Origin: CAYNWK01 sp964400875
GTDB taxonomy: Bacteria > Chloroflexota > Anaerolineae > Anaerolineales > UBA4823
Direction of reading: 5' to 3'
Assembly: GCA_964400875.1 (NCBI GenBank)
Contig: CAYNWK010000027.1
Span: 1 to 36,995, forward strand
DNA: 36,995 nucleotides
In this document: positions 1-7,014 of the stretch, piece by piece
Layout of the letters: the number at the start of each line of letters is the position of its first letter
Numbering within the stretch: the stretch's first letter is position 1
The notes under the pieces: generated by a model
The model's input: the letters and a program-made list of their open reading frames with translations, nothing else
Databases searched by the model: none
Told to the model about the DNA's origin: nothing
Made by a program: the position numbers and the translations under genes

Positions 1-1029
1 GCGGCCGGAATAAGTAATCCTCACCATCGAGGGTAGAAGGGATGGATGCAGGAGCAAGATGCTCAATAAAGGATACAGCCCGATCAGGAGCGGGACGTAG
101 AGTCTCCAACCACTCCAGCGACGGGTCCGTAAGACGGCGACCCCGGCGATCAGCAGACCCAGGATGCCGAACAGGAGCGGGTAGAGCAACAGCGCTACAC
201 CGCCTTGATCACCATTGCTCTCCACCAAACTGATCAAGCCGTGCAGGTTCATCGAGTCCATGCCTTCGGAGATGGCCACCATGCCCAGCAGGGGGAAGCT
301 GAGCAGGGTGACGCTCAAGCCGATCACCCCCAAGCCGCGGTCCCCAGCCGCGCCCGAGCGCAACAGACCGACGACGCCGGTTAACAGGACCAAGATCACA
401 CAGCCGCCAGCAACCCCGCCCAGGAGTTTCGCAGCAGAGAAGCCGAGGTGCAGGATCGCCGGATGCGTGAGGGCCAAAATGAACTCGATCACCGCGCCAA
501 CCAGAGCTCCGATGATCGTCAGCAACCCTGCAAGGCGCACAAAGCGCTCCTCATCAACAGACCGGTCCTCCACTGGCGGCATCAGTCGGGACGAGACCAG
601 ACCCATGACCAGGCCGTAAATCAGCGGTATGGGGCCGAAAAGCGCCGCAGTAATCCCCTTGGGCAGCAAGGCCAGCTCGCCTTCCGGTTCGATCAACAAG
701 ATGGGGACGACAATCATCACCGACAGTAGCAGGCCGAACAGCCCGCTTTTAAGGAGGATTGACCCCCGAAACAAAGGCTGCAGAAAACTGAAAACCAGTC
801 CGGGCAGCACACCCAGGATCGCTCCCAACCCGATGATGAAGAGCGTACCGCCGATCGAAAAATCTGGCTGCACCCCGGAGAATACTGCTACGCCGCGCAT
901 GGCTACCCGGGCAAAGACTCCGGCGACGAGCCCGCTGGTCGCGCCGCTTACCAGCCCAAGGAATATGCCGCCTGAAAGCTGATACGGATTGAAAAGAACG
1001 CGCCGGCGAATAGAGATACTTTCGTTCAC
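1..1029 (-). CDS. Polytopic membrane protein, 3' end outside window
   Basis: An open frame runs from a GTG at 1029 to the window edge (343 codons, no stop). The GTG is preceded by GGGAG at a 6-nt spacing; the frame has no early ATG. The protein begins MNESISIRRRVLFNPYQ and contains about eight hydrophobic Gly/Leu/Val-rich segments, such as GGIFLGLVSGATSGLVAG and LFGLLLSVMIVVPILL, separated by short charged loops. One cytoplasmic-type loop reads PVEDRSVDEERFV. I recognise no family or catalytic motif. Composition and segment spacing fit an integral inner-membrane protein of unknown function. It is separated from the MFS gene upstream by a terminator, so it is probably its own transcription unit. 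Confidence 0.7.
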   Translation of the reverse strand, partial: MNESISIRRRVLFNPYQLSGGIFLGLVSGATSGLVAGVFARVAMRGVAVFSGVQPDFSIGGTLFIIGLGAILGVLPGLVFSFLQPLFRGSILLKSGLFGLLLSVMIVVPILLIEPEGELALLPKGITAALFGPIPLIYGLVMGLVSSRLMPPVEDRSVDEERFVRLAGLLTIIGALVGAVIEFILALTHPAILHLGFSAAKLLGGVAGGCVILVLLTGVVGLLRSGAAGDRGLGVIGLSVTLLSFPLLGMVAISEGMDSMNLHGLISLVESNGDQGGVALLLYPLLFGILGLLIAGVAVLRTRRWSGWRLYVPLLIGLYPLLSILLLHPSLLPSMVRITYSGR

Positions 1030-1285
1030 GGTCAACTCCCACTAATAAATTGTGTTTGGGCTAAGTAGATGCGCACCTCGGTCGTCTTTGCGAGGACGCA
1101 TGCAGCATAAGTAGACCCCCCGCTCCCGAGATGGAGAACCTAACGCTACCAAGCAGAGACAATCAGAGGATTGAAACACTTATCCCAAGCTAGCGTAAAT
1201 ACATTAAGCCAGATCCTGTATGTTAGGTTATCAAATAACCGTCCAGAGATCGTTACGGAAATCGTTACGAAAAAAGGATTTGAGA
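1030..1285. other. Intergenic region with small hairpins
   Basis: No gene is seen. It is the upstream region of the membrane protein at 1-1029. It holds an imperfect hairpin at 1069-1101 (ATGCG-CA-CCTCG pairing with CGAGG-A-CGCAT), a 6-bp hairpin at 1226-1240 (GGTTAT-CAA-ATAACC), and a 12-bp direct repeat starting ATCGTTACG at 1249 and 1261. No consensus promoter could be assigned. Confidence 0.4.
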
Positions 1286-1320
1286 ATAAAAAAAGCCTTG
1301 CGAGCGAGGTCGCAAGGCTT
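1286..1320 (-). terminator. Intrinsic terminator of the MFS gene
   Basis: A perfect 11-bp inverted repeat (AAGCCTTGCGA / TCGCAAGGCTT, 1293-1303 and 1310-1320) has a 6-nt loop. Read on the minus strand it is followed by seven T residues. It lies 20 bp past the stop codon of the MFS gene. Confidence 0.9.
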
Positions 1321-1340
1321 GGCGTTCTCAGGGATAGAAG

Positions 1341-2816
1341 CTAAACTGCCCCTGAGCGCTGCCGCCCCAGGGCGCGCAGCTCTTGGGAGATGTGTTTCAG
1401 GGCCTGTTCTCTCTCTGGGGTGCGCGGGGCGCCGACGAGCGCTCTGCGGCGCTCCAACAGCTCCTCGAGCTGGGTGTGTAAGGCGGGGACCGCAACCGGC
1501 GCAGCGTCGTGATCGGGAAGCAAAACTTCCGCATCACGCACCGCTGGCACGGCGTAGCCGCTCAGACCGACGGTCATGGCCAGAATCCCGCCGAAGACGA
1601 AGATCAGCGACATGCCTGCGCCTGGCCCAGTCCCGACCAGCCAGCTCAAATTTGGCGCCAGCGAGCCCCCGGTTTGCATGGCCGGCTCCAACACGTAATC
1701 GGCCAGCGGCCCGGCGATCAACATGGCAGCCGGGTTGACGAACCAGGCGATCAGGCGGCGGATCGAAAAGACGCGCCCTTGCACGTCCGGGGCGACTTTA
1801 GCCTGCCAGATAGCCTGGTTGGATCCATTGATGATCGGAATGAAGAAGGCGCCGGCAAAGCTGGCCACCGCCCAGACCGGCAGGCTGTCCCCCAGGCCCA
1901 TCAAGACAACCCCTAACACGCTGGAGATGGCCCACCCCGCCAGCACGCCGTGGACGCGGCGCTTCGGTCCGCCCCAGGCGCTCATCGCTAGACCACCGAT
2001 CACACCGCCAATTGCGCCCGCCGAGCTGACCGAGCCGTAGACCAACTCATTGTTGCCGGAGCTGGCCAGGATCATGGGCGCCATGATGGCGAAGGGAATG
2101 CTGACGAAGAAGTTGCCCAGCAAGAAGACGATCTGGAGCCCCAGCAAGCTGGGCCGGACCAGGATGTAGCGAAATCCGTAACCCGCTTCTTTCCAGATAC
2201 TGCCTTGCCCGGCAGCGCCTTCGTGGGTCCTCTCGGGATTGGGGATGTGCACGAACAGGAGCGCGCCGACGGCGAAGACGAAGGTGACGATGTCGATGGT
2301 CATGATCCCGCCGATGCCGATCACACCGATCAGGGCGCCGGCTAACAGCGGCGCAAAGATGTTGGAGGCTGAATCGGTCAGGGACATCATCCCATTGGCC
2401 CGGCCATACTGCTCCTTGGGCAGCATGGTAGTGATTGCGGCGGAATAGGCCGGCCACTGGAAGGTCTGGAATAAGCCCTGGACGGCGCTGCTGATGTACA
2501 GGTGCCAGATCTGCAGTTTGCCGGTCAGATACAGGATCAAGATAGCGATGGTGGCGACGCCGGAGGCCAGGTCGCTGACCATCATCATCACTTTGCGGTC
2601 GTAGCGGTCGACGATCGCCCCGGCGAACGGGCTGAAGATCAACAGAGGGGTGACGAAAAAGAAACCGACCAGCGCGAGCGCAGTGGCCGAGCCGGTCAGT
2701 TCGTACGCCCAGATGGTCAGGGCAAAGGCGGTCATGCTTGTGCCGAGCAGCGAGACGATCTGGCCGATCCAGATGATCACAAAGGCCAGCATTCCCGTTG
2801 GGCGGGTCTGATTCAT
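1341..2816 (-). CDS. MFS transporter, drug/H+ antiporter type (MFS_3-like)
   Basis: This 491-residue secondary transporter presumably exports a hydrophobic compound using the proton gradient across the inner membrane. Residues 10-420 hold about 12 hydrophobic segments. The loop after TM2 reads GAIVDRYDRKVMMMVSD, the motif-A position of the EntS/macrolide-efflux branch of the major facilitator superfamily. The C-terminal 70 residues form a charged soluble tail (LEELLERRRALVG) that may form a short helix or coiled coil, longer than in most relatives. The start has GGAGGAG 11 nt upstream. It is monocistronic, ending at the terminator at 1286-1320. Substrate is unknown. Confidence 0.85.
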   Translation of the reverse strand: MNQTRPTGMLAFVIIWIGQIVSLLGTSMTAFALTIWAYELTGSATALALVGFFFVTPLLIFSPFAGAIVDRYDRKVMMMVSDLASGVATIAILILYLTGKLQIWHLYISSAVQGLFQTFQWPAYSAAITTMLPKEQYGRANGMMSLTDSASNIFAPLLAGALIGVIGIGGIMTIDIVTFVFAVGALLFVHIPNPERTHEGAAGQGSIWKEAGYGFRYILVRPSLLGLQIVFLLGNFFVSIPFAIMAPMILASSGNNELVYGSVSSAGAIGGVIGGLAMSAWGGPKRRVHGVLAGWAISSVLGVVLMGLGDSLPVWAVASFAGAFFIPIINGSNQAIWQAKVAPDVQGRVFSIRRLIAWFVNPAAMLIAGPLADYVLEPAMQTGGSLAPNLSWLVGTGPGAGMSLIFVFGGILAMTVGLSGYAVPAVRDAEVLLPDHDAAPVAVPALHTQLEELLERRRALVGAPRTPEREQALKHISQELRALGRQRSGAV

Positions 2817-2872
2817 GCGCTAAGATGCTCCTCCGTTAAAGATGGGGATCATTTTATCACAGGGTTCACCGG

Positions 2873-3675
2873 TCAAGCTTTCTTCCCGGAGAGCGCCACA
2901 AGACCGTCCTCGACGCTGAACTCGCCGCGCTCGATGCGCTCGAGCACCTCCATCCTATCGATCACCTCTTTGCCTTGTGAGGCGGTCCCGGGCTGAGCTG
3001 GCGCGGAGGCAAGATCGGGCGACAGCGTGAGATAGAGGCTGCCTGAGATGCTGTTGAAGCTGACCTCCGGACCGCTCTCTCCAAGGACGTAAAGCCTGTC
3101 GCCGTGGTTCCGCCCGGCCTGGCTGAAGGGGGCGTTGCTGTTGAAGCGCCCGCTGATCGCCGACATGCGCACGCGGCACGCAGAGATTTCCGGAAGATCC
3201 AGGCGGCAGTCTCCGGAAACGCTGCGCAGCCGGTAAGCGCCCCGATCGGAAGACGAATGCAGGTTTAATCGGCCGCTGACCGTCTTCCCAGCTACCGATG
3301 AAAGCGCGCAGTTACTCAGATCCACATCGCCGGATACCGTCTCGATTTGTAAGCTCCCGGCGAGACCTGTCCCCCGCACGGGTCCACTCACGGAGTTGAT
3401 CTTCAAGTCGCCGTTGAGATCGTCCAGCTCGACCGGTCCGCTCACCGCGCTCACCACGAGCTCCCCGGAAAATCCGGCGATATCCAGAGAGCTGCTTACC
3501 CCGGAAGCGCGCAGCCGGCAGTTTTGAGGAACGCCGATACTATAGTCTANNNNNNNNNNNNNNNNNNNNNNNNNNNNNNNNNNNNNNNNNNNNNNNNNNN
3601 NNNNNNNNNNNNNNNNNNNNNNNNNNNNNNNNNNNNNNNNNNNNNNNNNGATTCCTGGATTGTTTCCTGGGACAT
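2873..3675 (-). CDS. DUF4097 beta-repeat protein with C-terminal SHOCT-like element, interrupted by gap
   Basis: Last gene of the DUF2089 operon. A plausible start is ATG 3675 (MSQETIQE, AAGGA about 8 nt upstream). The frame is lost in the gap and resumes at 3549 with DYSIGVPQNCRLRASG. Total length is unknown because the N run is a placeholder. The visible part has repeated SG(x)V/I strands (VSGPVELDDLNGDLKINSVS, VSGDVDLSN, VSGRLNLHS, ISGRFNS, ISGSLYL), typical of DUF4097 (Toast_rack) adhesin-like beta domains such as B. subtilis YvlB. The C-terminus (DRMEVLERIERGEFSVEDGL) is the bihelical element shared by all five operon proteins. No signal peptide is visible. Role in envelope stress is inferred from relatives. 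Confidence 0.8.
3550..3649. other. Assembly gap (100 N)
   Basis: Exactly 100 N, a conventional placeholder. It falls inside the DUF4097 gene, since coding frame is recognisable on both sides. Confidence 0.99.
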
Positions 3676-3727
3676 GGGTTTATTCCTTATCGGTTTTTGC
3701 TGGCAGAAGATGGTTTCAGCAGGGAGA

Positions 3728-4111
3728 TCACTCGATGAAGATCTCCACGTGCTCGCCGTCTTCTTCGTCAACCACGTCAATGATCTTGCCTTCCACGCCC
3801 TCTTGCAGCATCTCGGAAAGCTGATCCCAGTTGAAATCGCCCACCTCCGGGGCGAACTGGGCGCCGATCTGCACGCCCCATTCCATCAAACCCAGGGGGA
3901 TGTTGACGCTGGTCTTGGTTTTGCCGGTGGTCATATCGGTCACCCGCACGCGGAACCAACGCGGCCCGCCCGCGGTGCGCAGCGTAGGCCGGCGGGGCGT
4001 CTTCTTGTTCTCGCCCAAGGCTGAGAGCAGCTTGGCGCCTTCTTCCGCGGAGATCTTGCCGTCGCGGATCATTTGGAGGATTTTCATCCTTTCTTCAGCG
4101 GTTGCCATCAT
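3728..4111 (-). CDS. Small soluble protein with N-terminal SHOCT-like element
   Basis: A 127-residue protein, fourth gene of the DUF2089 operon. Residues 5-32 (EERMKILQMIRDGKISAEEG) are the bihelical element. Residues 50-127 form a small domain ending in an acidic stretch, DVVDEEDGEHVEIFIE. That domain parallels the C-terminus of the 237-residue protein upstream (EVEEGEDGERVEIYIG), so the two are paralogues, this one lacking the membrane segments. Starts at 4111 or 4108 are both possible (ATGATG after GGAG at 5 or 8 nt). The gene is separated from the one upstream by 327 bp holding four hairpins. Function is unknown; a partner-binding role is inferred. Confidence 0.85.
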   Translation of the reverse strand: MMATAEERMKILQMIRDGKISAEEGAKLLSALGENKKTPRRPTLRTAGGPRWFRVRVTDMTTGKTKTSVNIPLGLMEWGVQIGAQFAPEVGDFNWDQLSEMLQEGVEGKIIDVVDEEDGEHVEIFIE

Positions 4112-4154
4112 TTCATCTCCAATTGTCTATCTTTTTACTCCTCCGGAGAGGCTG

Positions 4155-4376
4155 GTGCTCGGCGGCGGAAATAAACCTATGGTTATGCTTCCTTCGCCGA
4201 GCACTTTTAGCGGTTGGGCGGTGGCCTCCTGAAACGCAGGGTTATTTACGCCCAACCGCACTAGGTAGTTCGCCGAAAGTTACTAGAATAAAAGCCCAGC
4301 GCAATCCGGCGAACTACGAGAAGCAAACTGCTGAAATCTCTCTTGCTGATCTCAAATTATTTCTAGCGGTTTGCTT
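4155..4376. repeat. Array of four consecutive hairpins
   Basis: The 327-bp spacer 4112-4438 has no gene but four back-to-back inverted repeats of about 50 bp. (1) 4155-4204: GTGCTCGGCG / CGCCGAGCAC, 10 bp, with further inner pairing. (2) 4210-4259: GCGGTTGGGCG / CGCCCAACCGC, 11 bp. (3) 4265-4317: GTAGTTCGCCG / CGGCGAACTAC, 11 bp. (4) 4321-4376: AAGCAAACTGCT / AGCGGTTTGCTT, 12 bp with one G-U pair, extended by GAAAT/ATTTC. None has a T-run on the minus strand typical of an intrinsic terminator. They may be stability or processing elements within the operon transcript, or REP-like repeats. Confidence 0.85.
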
Positions 4377-4438
4377 AAAACCCGCCCGGAATATCGTTGA
4401 ATATCAGTCCACTTCCTCATGCCAGGTACGCCAAGCGC

Positions 4439-5152
4439 TCAGCCGATGTAGATCTCGACCCGCTCGCCGTCCTCGCCCTCCTCCACTTCGATGTAGAAGG
4501 GCGCCTGTGGGGAAGTGTTTTCGCCAAGAGCCAGGAGCACCTGGTCCAATCCCGCCTGTTCCAGTTGGGGGATGTACCGGCCGAAGGTGCGTACGAACCA
4601 GGCCGCCAGGCGCAGAGGCAGCGGGAAGCTGATGGCGATGGTGCTGGGCCACTCGCCGGGGGGCTGCTGCACGCGCAGGTGCAGCCATTTTGCCGTGCGG
4701 CTGGATAAGGCCAGCAGCATGACGGCGATGCCCAAGAGGAAAGGCGCCCAGGCGCAGGCGAACCAGAATCCGGTTCCGCTGGCTTGTAAGGCCAGGTACA
4801 TCAGGATGCCGCCCAAAACAGTCACCGCGATCCCGGCCCACATAAAATACAGCCACCAGCGCTGCCACTTTTCGACGTTGAAGGGAACCTGGCGATTTTC
4901 TACGGTACCTTCCGTCAGGACTTCCGCCTGACCTGCTGCCGGTTCGTCGTCCTCCTGCCCGGGACTTTCATTCATGGGAAGGTCCTCTTCGGGCGGGGAA
5001 GACTCGGCGGAGGCTGGGATTTCAATTTGCGGGACGGCGTCAGGCTCACCGGCATTCCCTAATGCCTGCAGCAGCCGCGCGCCTTCCTCGGCGCTGATCA
5101 CACCATTCTGGATCATATCCAGGATTTCAAGGCGTTCTGCTTTGCTGGTCAT
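4439..5152 (-). CDS. Membrane protein with N-terminal SHOCT-like element
   Basis: A 237-residue protein, third gene of the DUF2089 operon. Residues 4-32 (AERLEILDMIQNGVISAEEG) are the bihelical element. A Pro/Glu-rich linker (about 35-90) leads to two transmembrane helices (about 100-120, WWLYFMWAGIAVTVLGG; 128-150, FWFACAWAPFLLGIAVML). The remaining domain is paralogous to the 127-residue protein encoded downstream and ends in an acidic VEEGEDGERVEIYIG tail. The start follows GAGGG at 6 nt and lies 9 nt after the previous stop, so the two genes are co-transcribed. The topology suggests both soluble domains are cytoplasmic. Role unknown; possibly a membrane anchor for the module. Confidence 0.85.
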   Translation of the reverse strand: MTSKAERLEILDMIQNGVISAEEGARLLQALGNAGEPDAVPQIEIPASAESSPPEEDLPMNESPGQEDDEPAAGQAEVLTEGTVENRQVPFNVEKWQRWWLYFMWAGIAVTVLGGILMYLALQASGTGFWFACAWAPFLLGIAVMLLALSSRTAKWLHLRVQQPPGEWPSTIAISFPLPLRLAAWFVRTFGRYIPQLEQAGLDQVLLALGENTSPQAPFYIEVEEGEDGERVEIYIG

Positions 5153-5161
5153 CGGCGTCCC

Positions 5162-6436
5162 TCAGGAACCCCCGCCTTCCAGGGCGGCGAGCAGCTTTTC
5201 GGCTTCAGCGGCGCTGATCTGCTCCTTTTCAAGCATCTGCAGGATCAGCATGCGCTCTTCATCGGTGACCGGTTCTTCTACTTCCGCTGTCCCCGTCGCA
5301 GATGCGGCGCGACCGGTTTCCCATTGGAAGGTTTCCGGCCGCCGGCGTCGATCGCGGGCTGCGTGTTCGGCAGCGCGCGCCTTGCGCTCGGCCCTGCGGC
5401 GGGCCGCTTCCAGCTTGCGTTGCAGCTTTTCCTGGGCCCGGTTGATCTTGTCCTGGGCGCGTTGAGAGGCCCGTTCGCTGGCTTGACGGGCGCGTTCGGC
5501 GATCCGTTCCGCTTTCTCGGCAGAGAGCCCGCTGGTTTCCAGGACGGTCGCCAGGCTTTCCAGCTGGGCTTCCAGCTGCTGCTCGACCATTTCCAGCTGC
5601 GCTTCGATCTGTTCGCTGACCTGTTCGCCGATGGTGCTGGATAGATCCTCATCCAGTTCGAAATCAAAATCACCCCAGTCCCATTTCGTTGTCATGCTTG
5701 ATAGGGTCAGGTTCCCTTCGGCGGATAAGGTCAGGCGCGCACCCCCGTCTCCCAAGACGAACTCCAGTTCCGTTTCGTCGGCTTCTTTTTTTTCGACCTG
5801 CGGGTGGTGGACCGACAGGCTCCCAGCGCTGCTTACTTTGACTACGGCGCTGGAATCCTTCGGGATGCGGCAGATCAGGTTGCCCCGCGAAGCGAATGAA
5901 TATTCCCGGCCTGGGGTTGGATCGAGGCGCAGCGTTACGTTGCCCTGAACGCTGGCAGAAGCGTTCCCACCCAGGTCATCCAGGGTCAGCGAGCCATAGC
6001 AGCTGTCGGCTACTTCGAAATCTCCCTGGATATCCACGGCGGTTATGCCGCCATACACCGATGCGACCCGCAGATTCCCTGAAATGTCCCGGGCGTACAA
6101 GCTGCCCCTGACCGTATCGATATTCGTGGCGCCGACCGCCCGCAAGTTCAGACTTCCGGAGACTTCGGCAACGGTCAATTCACCATCCAGGGATTTGAAG
6201 GTGGCGTCTCCACCGATGGACTGGCAGTCTACAGCGAGCTCTCGCGGGGCCTGTACGGTGCAGTCAGAGCGGCATTCGACCCGGATGACCCCGTCGTTTT
6301 CCTCAAGAGACAGGTTCTCGGACGAACTACCGCGCGCTTCCACCTCCGGGCGATCCCAGCCTTTATAAACCAGGTTTCCGCTCACGGTTAAGGCGATTTT
6401 CTGGTTCCCACCGGCGGGAATGGAATATTTTTCCAT
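5162..6436 (-). CDS. DUF4097 beta-repeat protein with coiled coil and C-terminal SHOCT-like element
   Basis: A 424-residue protein, second gene of the operon. I chose ATG 6436 (MEKYSIPAGG): it has GGGGAGG at 6 nt and follows the regulator's stop by one base (TGAGATG). An upstream ATG at 6454 would overlap that gene. Residues about 1-255 are short beta repeats (VSGSLNLRAVGA, VRGSLYARDISG, VQGNVTLRL) typical of DUF4097. Residues about 275-370 are a long charged coiled coil of Glu/Gln/Ala then Arg/Ala repeats. The C-terminus (DEERMLILQMLEKEQISAAE) is the shared bihelical element. No signal peptide is seen, so it is probably cytoplasmic. The coiled coil is an unusual addition for DUF4097 and suggests oligomerisation. 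Confidence 0.85.
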   Translation of the reverse strand: MEKYSIPAGGNQKIALTVSGNLVYKGWDRPEVEARGSSSENLSLEENDGVIRVECRSDCTVQAPRELAVDCQSIGGDATFKSLDGELTVAEVSGSLNLRAVGATNIDTVRGSLYARDISGNLRVASVYGGITAVDIQGDFEVADSCYGSLTLDDLGGNASASVQGNVTLRLDPTPGREYSFASRGNLICRIPKDSSAVVKVSSAGSLSVHHPQVEKKEADETELEFVLGDGGARLTLSAEGNLTLSSMTTKWDWGDFDFELDEDLSSTIGEQVSEQIEAQLEMVEQQLEAQLESLATVLETSGLSAEKAERIAERARQASERASQRAQDKINRAQEKLQRKLEAARRRAERKARAAEHAARDRRRRPETFQWETGRAASATGTAEVEEPVTDEERMLILQMLEKEQISAAEAEKLLAALEGGGS

Positions 6437-6437
6437 C

Positions 6438-6821
6438 TCAGGCCTCCCCTTCACGCAGCTTGCGCATGGCTTCTTCGTAGTTGATTTCGCCCCGCTCGAG
6501 GCTTTCCAAGATCAGACGGCGATCGTCCTCGCTCATGCCGGATGGCTCCTCTACACCGGGCTCGTAACCCATGGCGCGTATAATTTCGTGCAGCCGGTTG
6601 CGGATCGTGGGGTACGACAGCCCGATCTCGTCTTCCATACGGGTGATCTTGCCTTCACAACGCACGAAGGTCTCGACGAAGCTCAATTGTTCGGGGGAGA
6701 GGCCTTCGAAGGGGCCAGTATTGAAGCGTCCCTCGATGGTGCTGTCACAGGCCCGGCAGTGCAGGCGGGTAACGATGATCTCCCCGCCGCAGATCGGGCA
6801 TTTACTGGGTAGAGACTGCAT
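6438..6821 (-). CDS. DUF2089-family zinc-ribbon/HTH regulator
   Basis: A 127-residue protein, first gene of the operon and its likely transcriptional regulator. The N-terminal zinc ribbon has CPICGG (C8, C11) and CRAC (C22, C25). Residues 43-86 are a helix-turn-helix (FVETFVRCEGKITRMEDEIG, then SYPTIRNRLHEII), the defining DUF2089 architecture (COG3877). The C-terminus (DDRRLILESLERGEINYEEA) is the bihelical element found in the other four operon products, here fused to a DNA-binding protein. GGGAG lies 8 nt upstream of the ATG. A consensus promoter overlapped by a palindrome lies immediately upstream, consistent with autoregulation (inferred). Confidence 0.9.
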   Translation of the reverse strand: MQSLPSKCPICGGEIIVTRLHCRACDSTIEGRFNTGPFEGLSPEQLSFVETFVRCEGKITRMEDEIGLSYPTIRNRLHEIIRAMGYEPGVEEPSGMSEDDRRLILESLERGEINYEEAMRKLREGEA

Positions 6822-6863
6822 GTGTTATGCTCCCTGTTCGGTATAAAATTTCTAACTATCAAG

Positions 6864-6891
6864 ATTATAATTGAAATACTTGAAATGTCAA
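6864..6891 (-). promoter_or_regulatory. Consensus sigma-70 promoter of the DUF2089 operon
   Basis: On the minus strand TTGACA (6886-6891) and TATAAT (6864-6869) match consensus exactly, with a 16-nt spacer. The predicted start of transcription is about 35 nt before the ATG of the DUF2089 gene. It sits in an AT-rich stretch that contrasts with the GC-rich coding sequence. Confidence 0.85.
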
Positions 6892-6896
6892 GTATT
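6875..6896. promoter_or_regulatory. Putative operator: 22-bp palindrome over the -35 element
   Basis: A perfect inverted repeat AATACTTGA-AATG-TCAAGTATT (9-bp arms, 4-bp spacer) covers the -35 hexamer and most of the promoter spacer. Position and symmetry are those of a dimeric repressor site. The DUF2089 protein is the obvious candidate, but binding is inferred. Confidence 0.7.
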
Positions 6897-6930
6897 AATA
6901 TTGAAGAATTCAAATCAAATAATCAATATT
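6897..6930. promoter_or_regulatory. Second inverted repeat upstream of the promoter
   Basis: AATATTGA (6897-6904) and TCAATATT (6923-6930) are perfect 8-bp arms that directly abut the first palindrome. Inside lies TTGAA-GAA-TTCAA (6901-6913). The TTGA/TCAA half-sites resemble those of the first palindrome, so this may be an auxiliary operator. AT-rich sequence makes chance symmetry more likely. Confidence 0.45.
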
Positions 6931-6958
6931 TCTAAGAACAGCCATGATTTTGTGGAAT

Positions 6959-6992
6959 AAAAAAGGCTGTGCATGGTAAACATTGCACAGCC
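6959..6992 (-). terminator. Intrinsic terminator of the LysM/M23 gene array
   Basis: A 9-bp stem GGCTGTGCA / TGCACAGCC (6965-6973, 6984-6992) with a 10-nt loop is followed on the minus strand by TTTTTT. It lies 22 bp beyond the stop of the last of three tandem lipoprotein genes and insulates them from the DUF2089 promoter. Confidence 0.9.
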
Positions 6993-7014
6993 CAAAACTT
7001 TTTTGTCCGCATGC

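Noticed and set aside
42..982. Several plus-strand frames at the left end
   Set aside because: They are antisense to a continuous GTG-started membrane-protein frame with a ribosome binding site; their products are Arg/Pro-rich and of low complexity.
749..1042. 97-codon minus-strand frame
   Set aside because: It is an out-of-frame shadow of the same membrane-protein gene; composition is Arg/Ser-rich with no structure.
1249..1272. Two copies of ATCGTTACG as an iteron or operator
   Set aside because: Only two copies of a short motif with no associated gene or symmetry.
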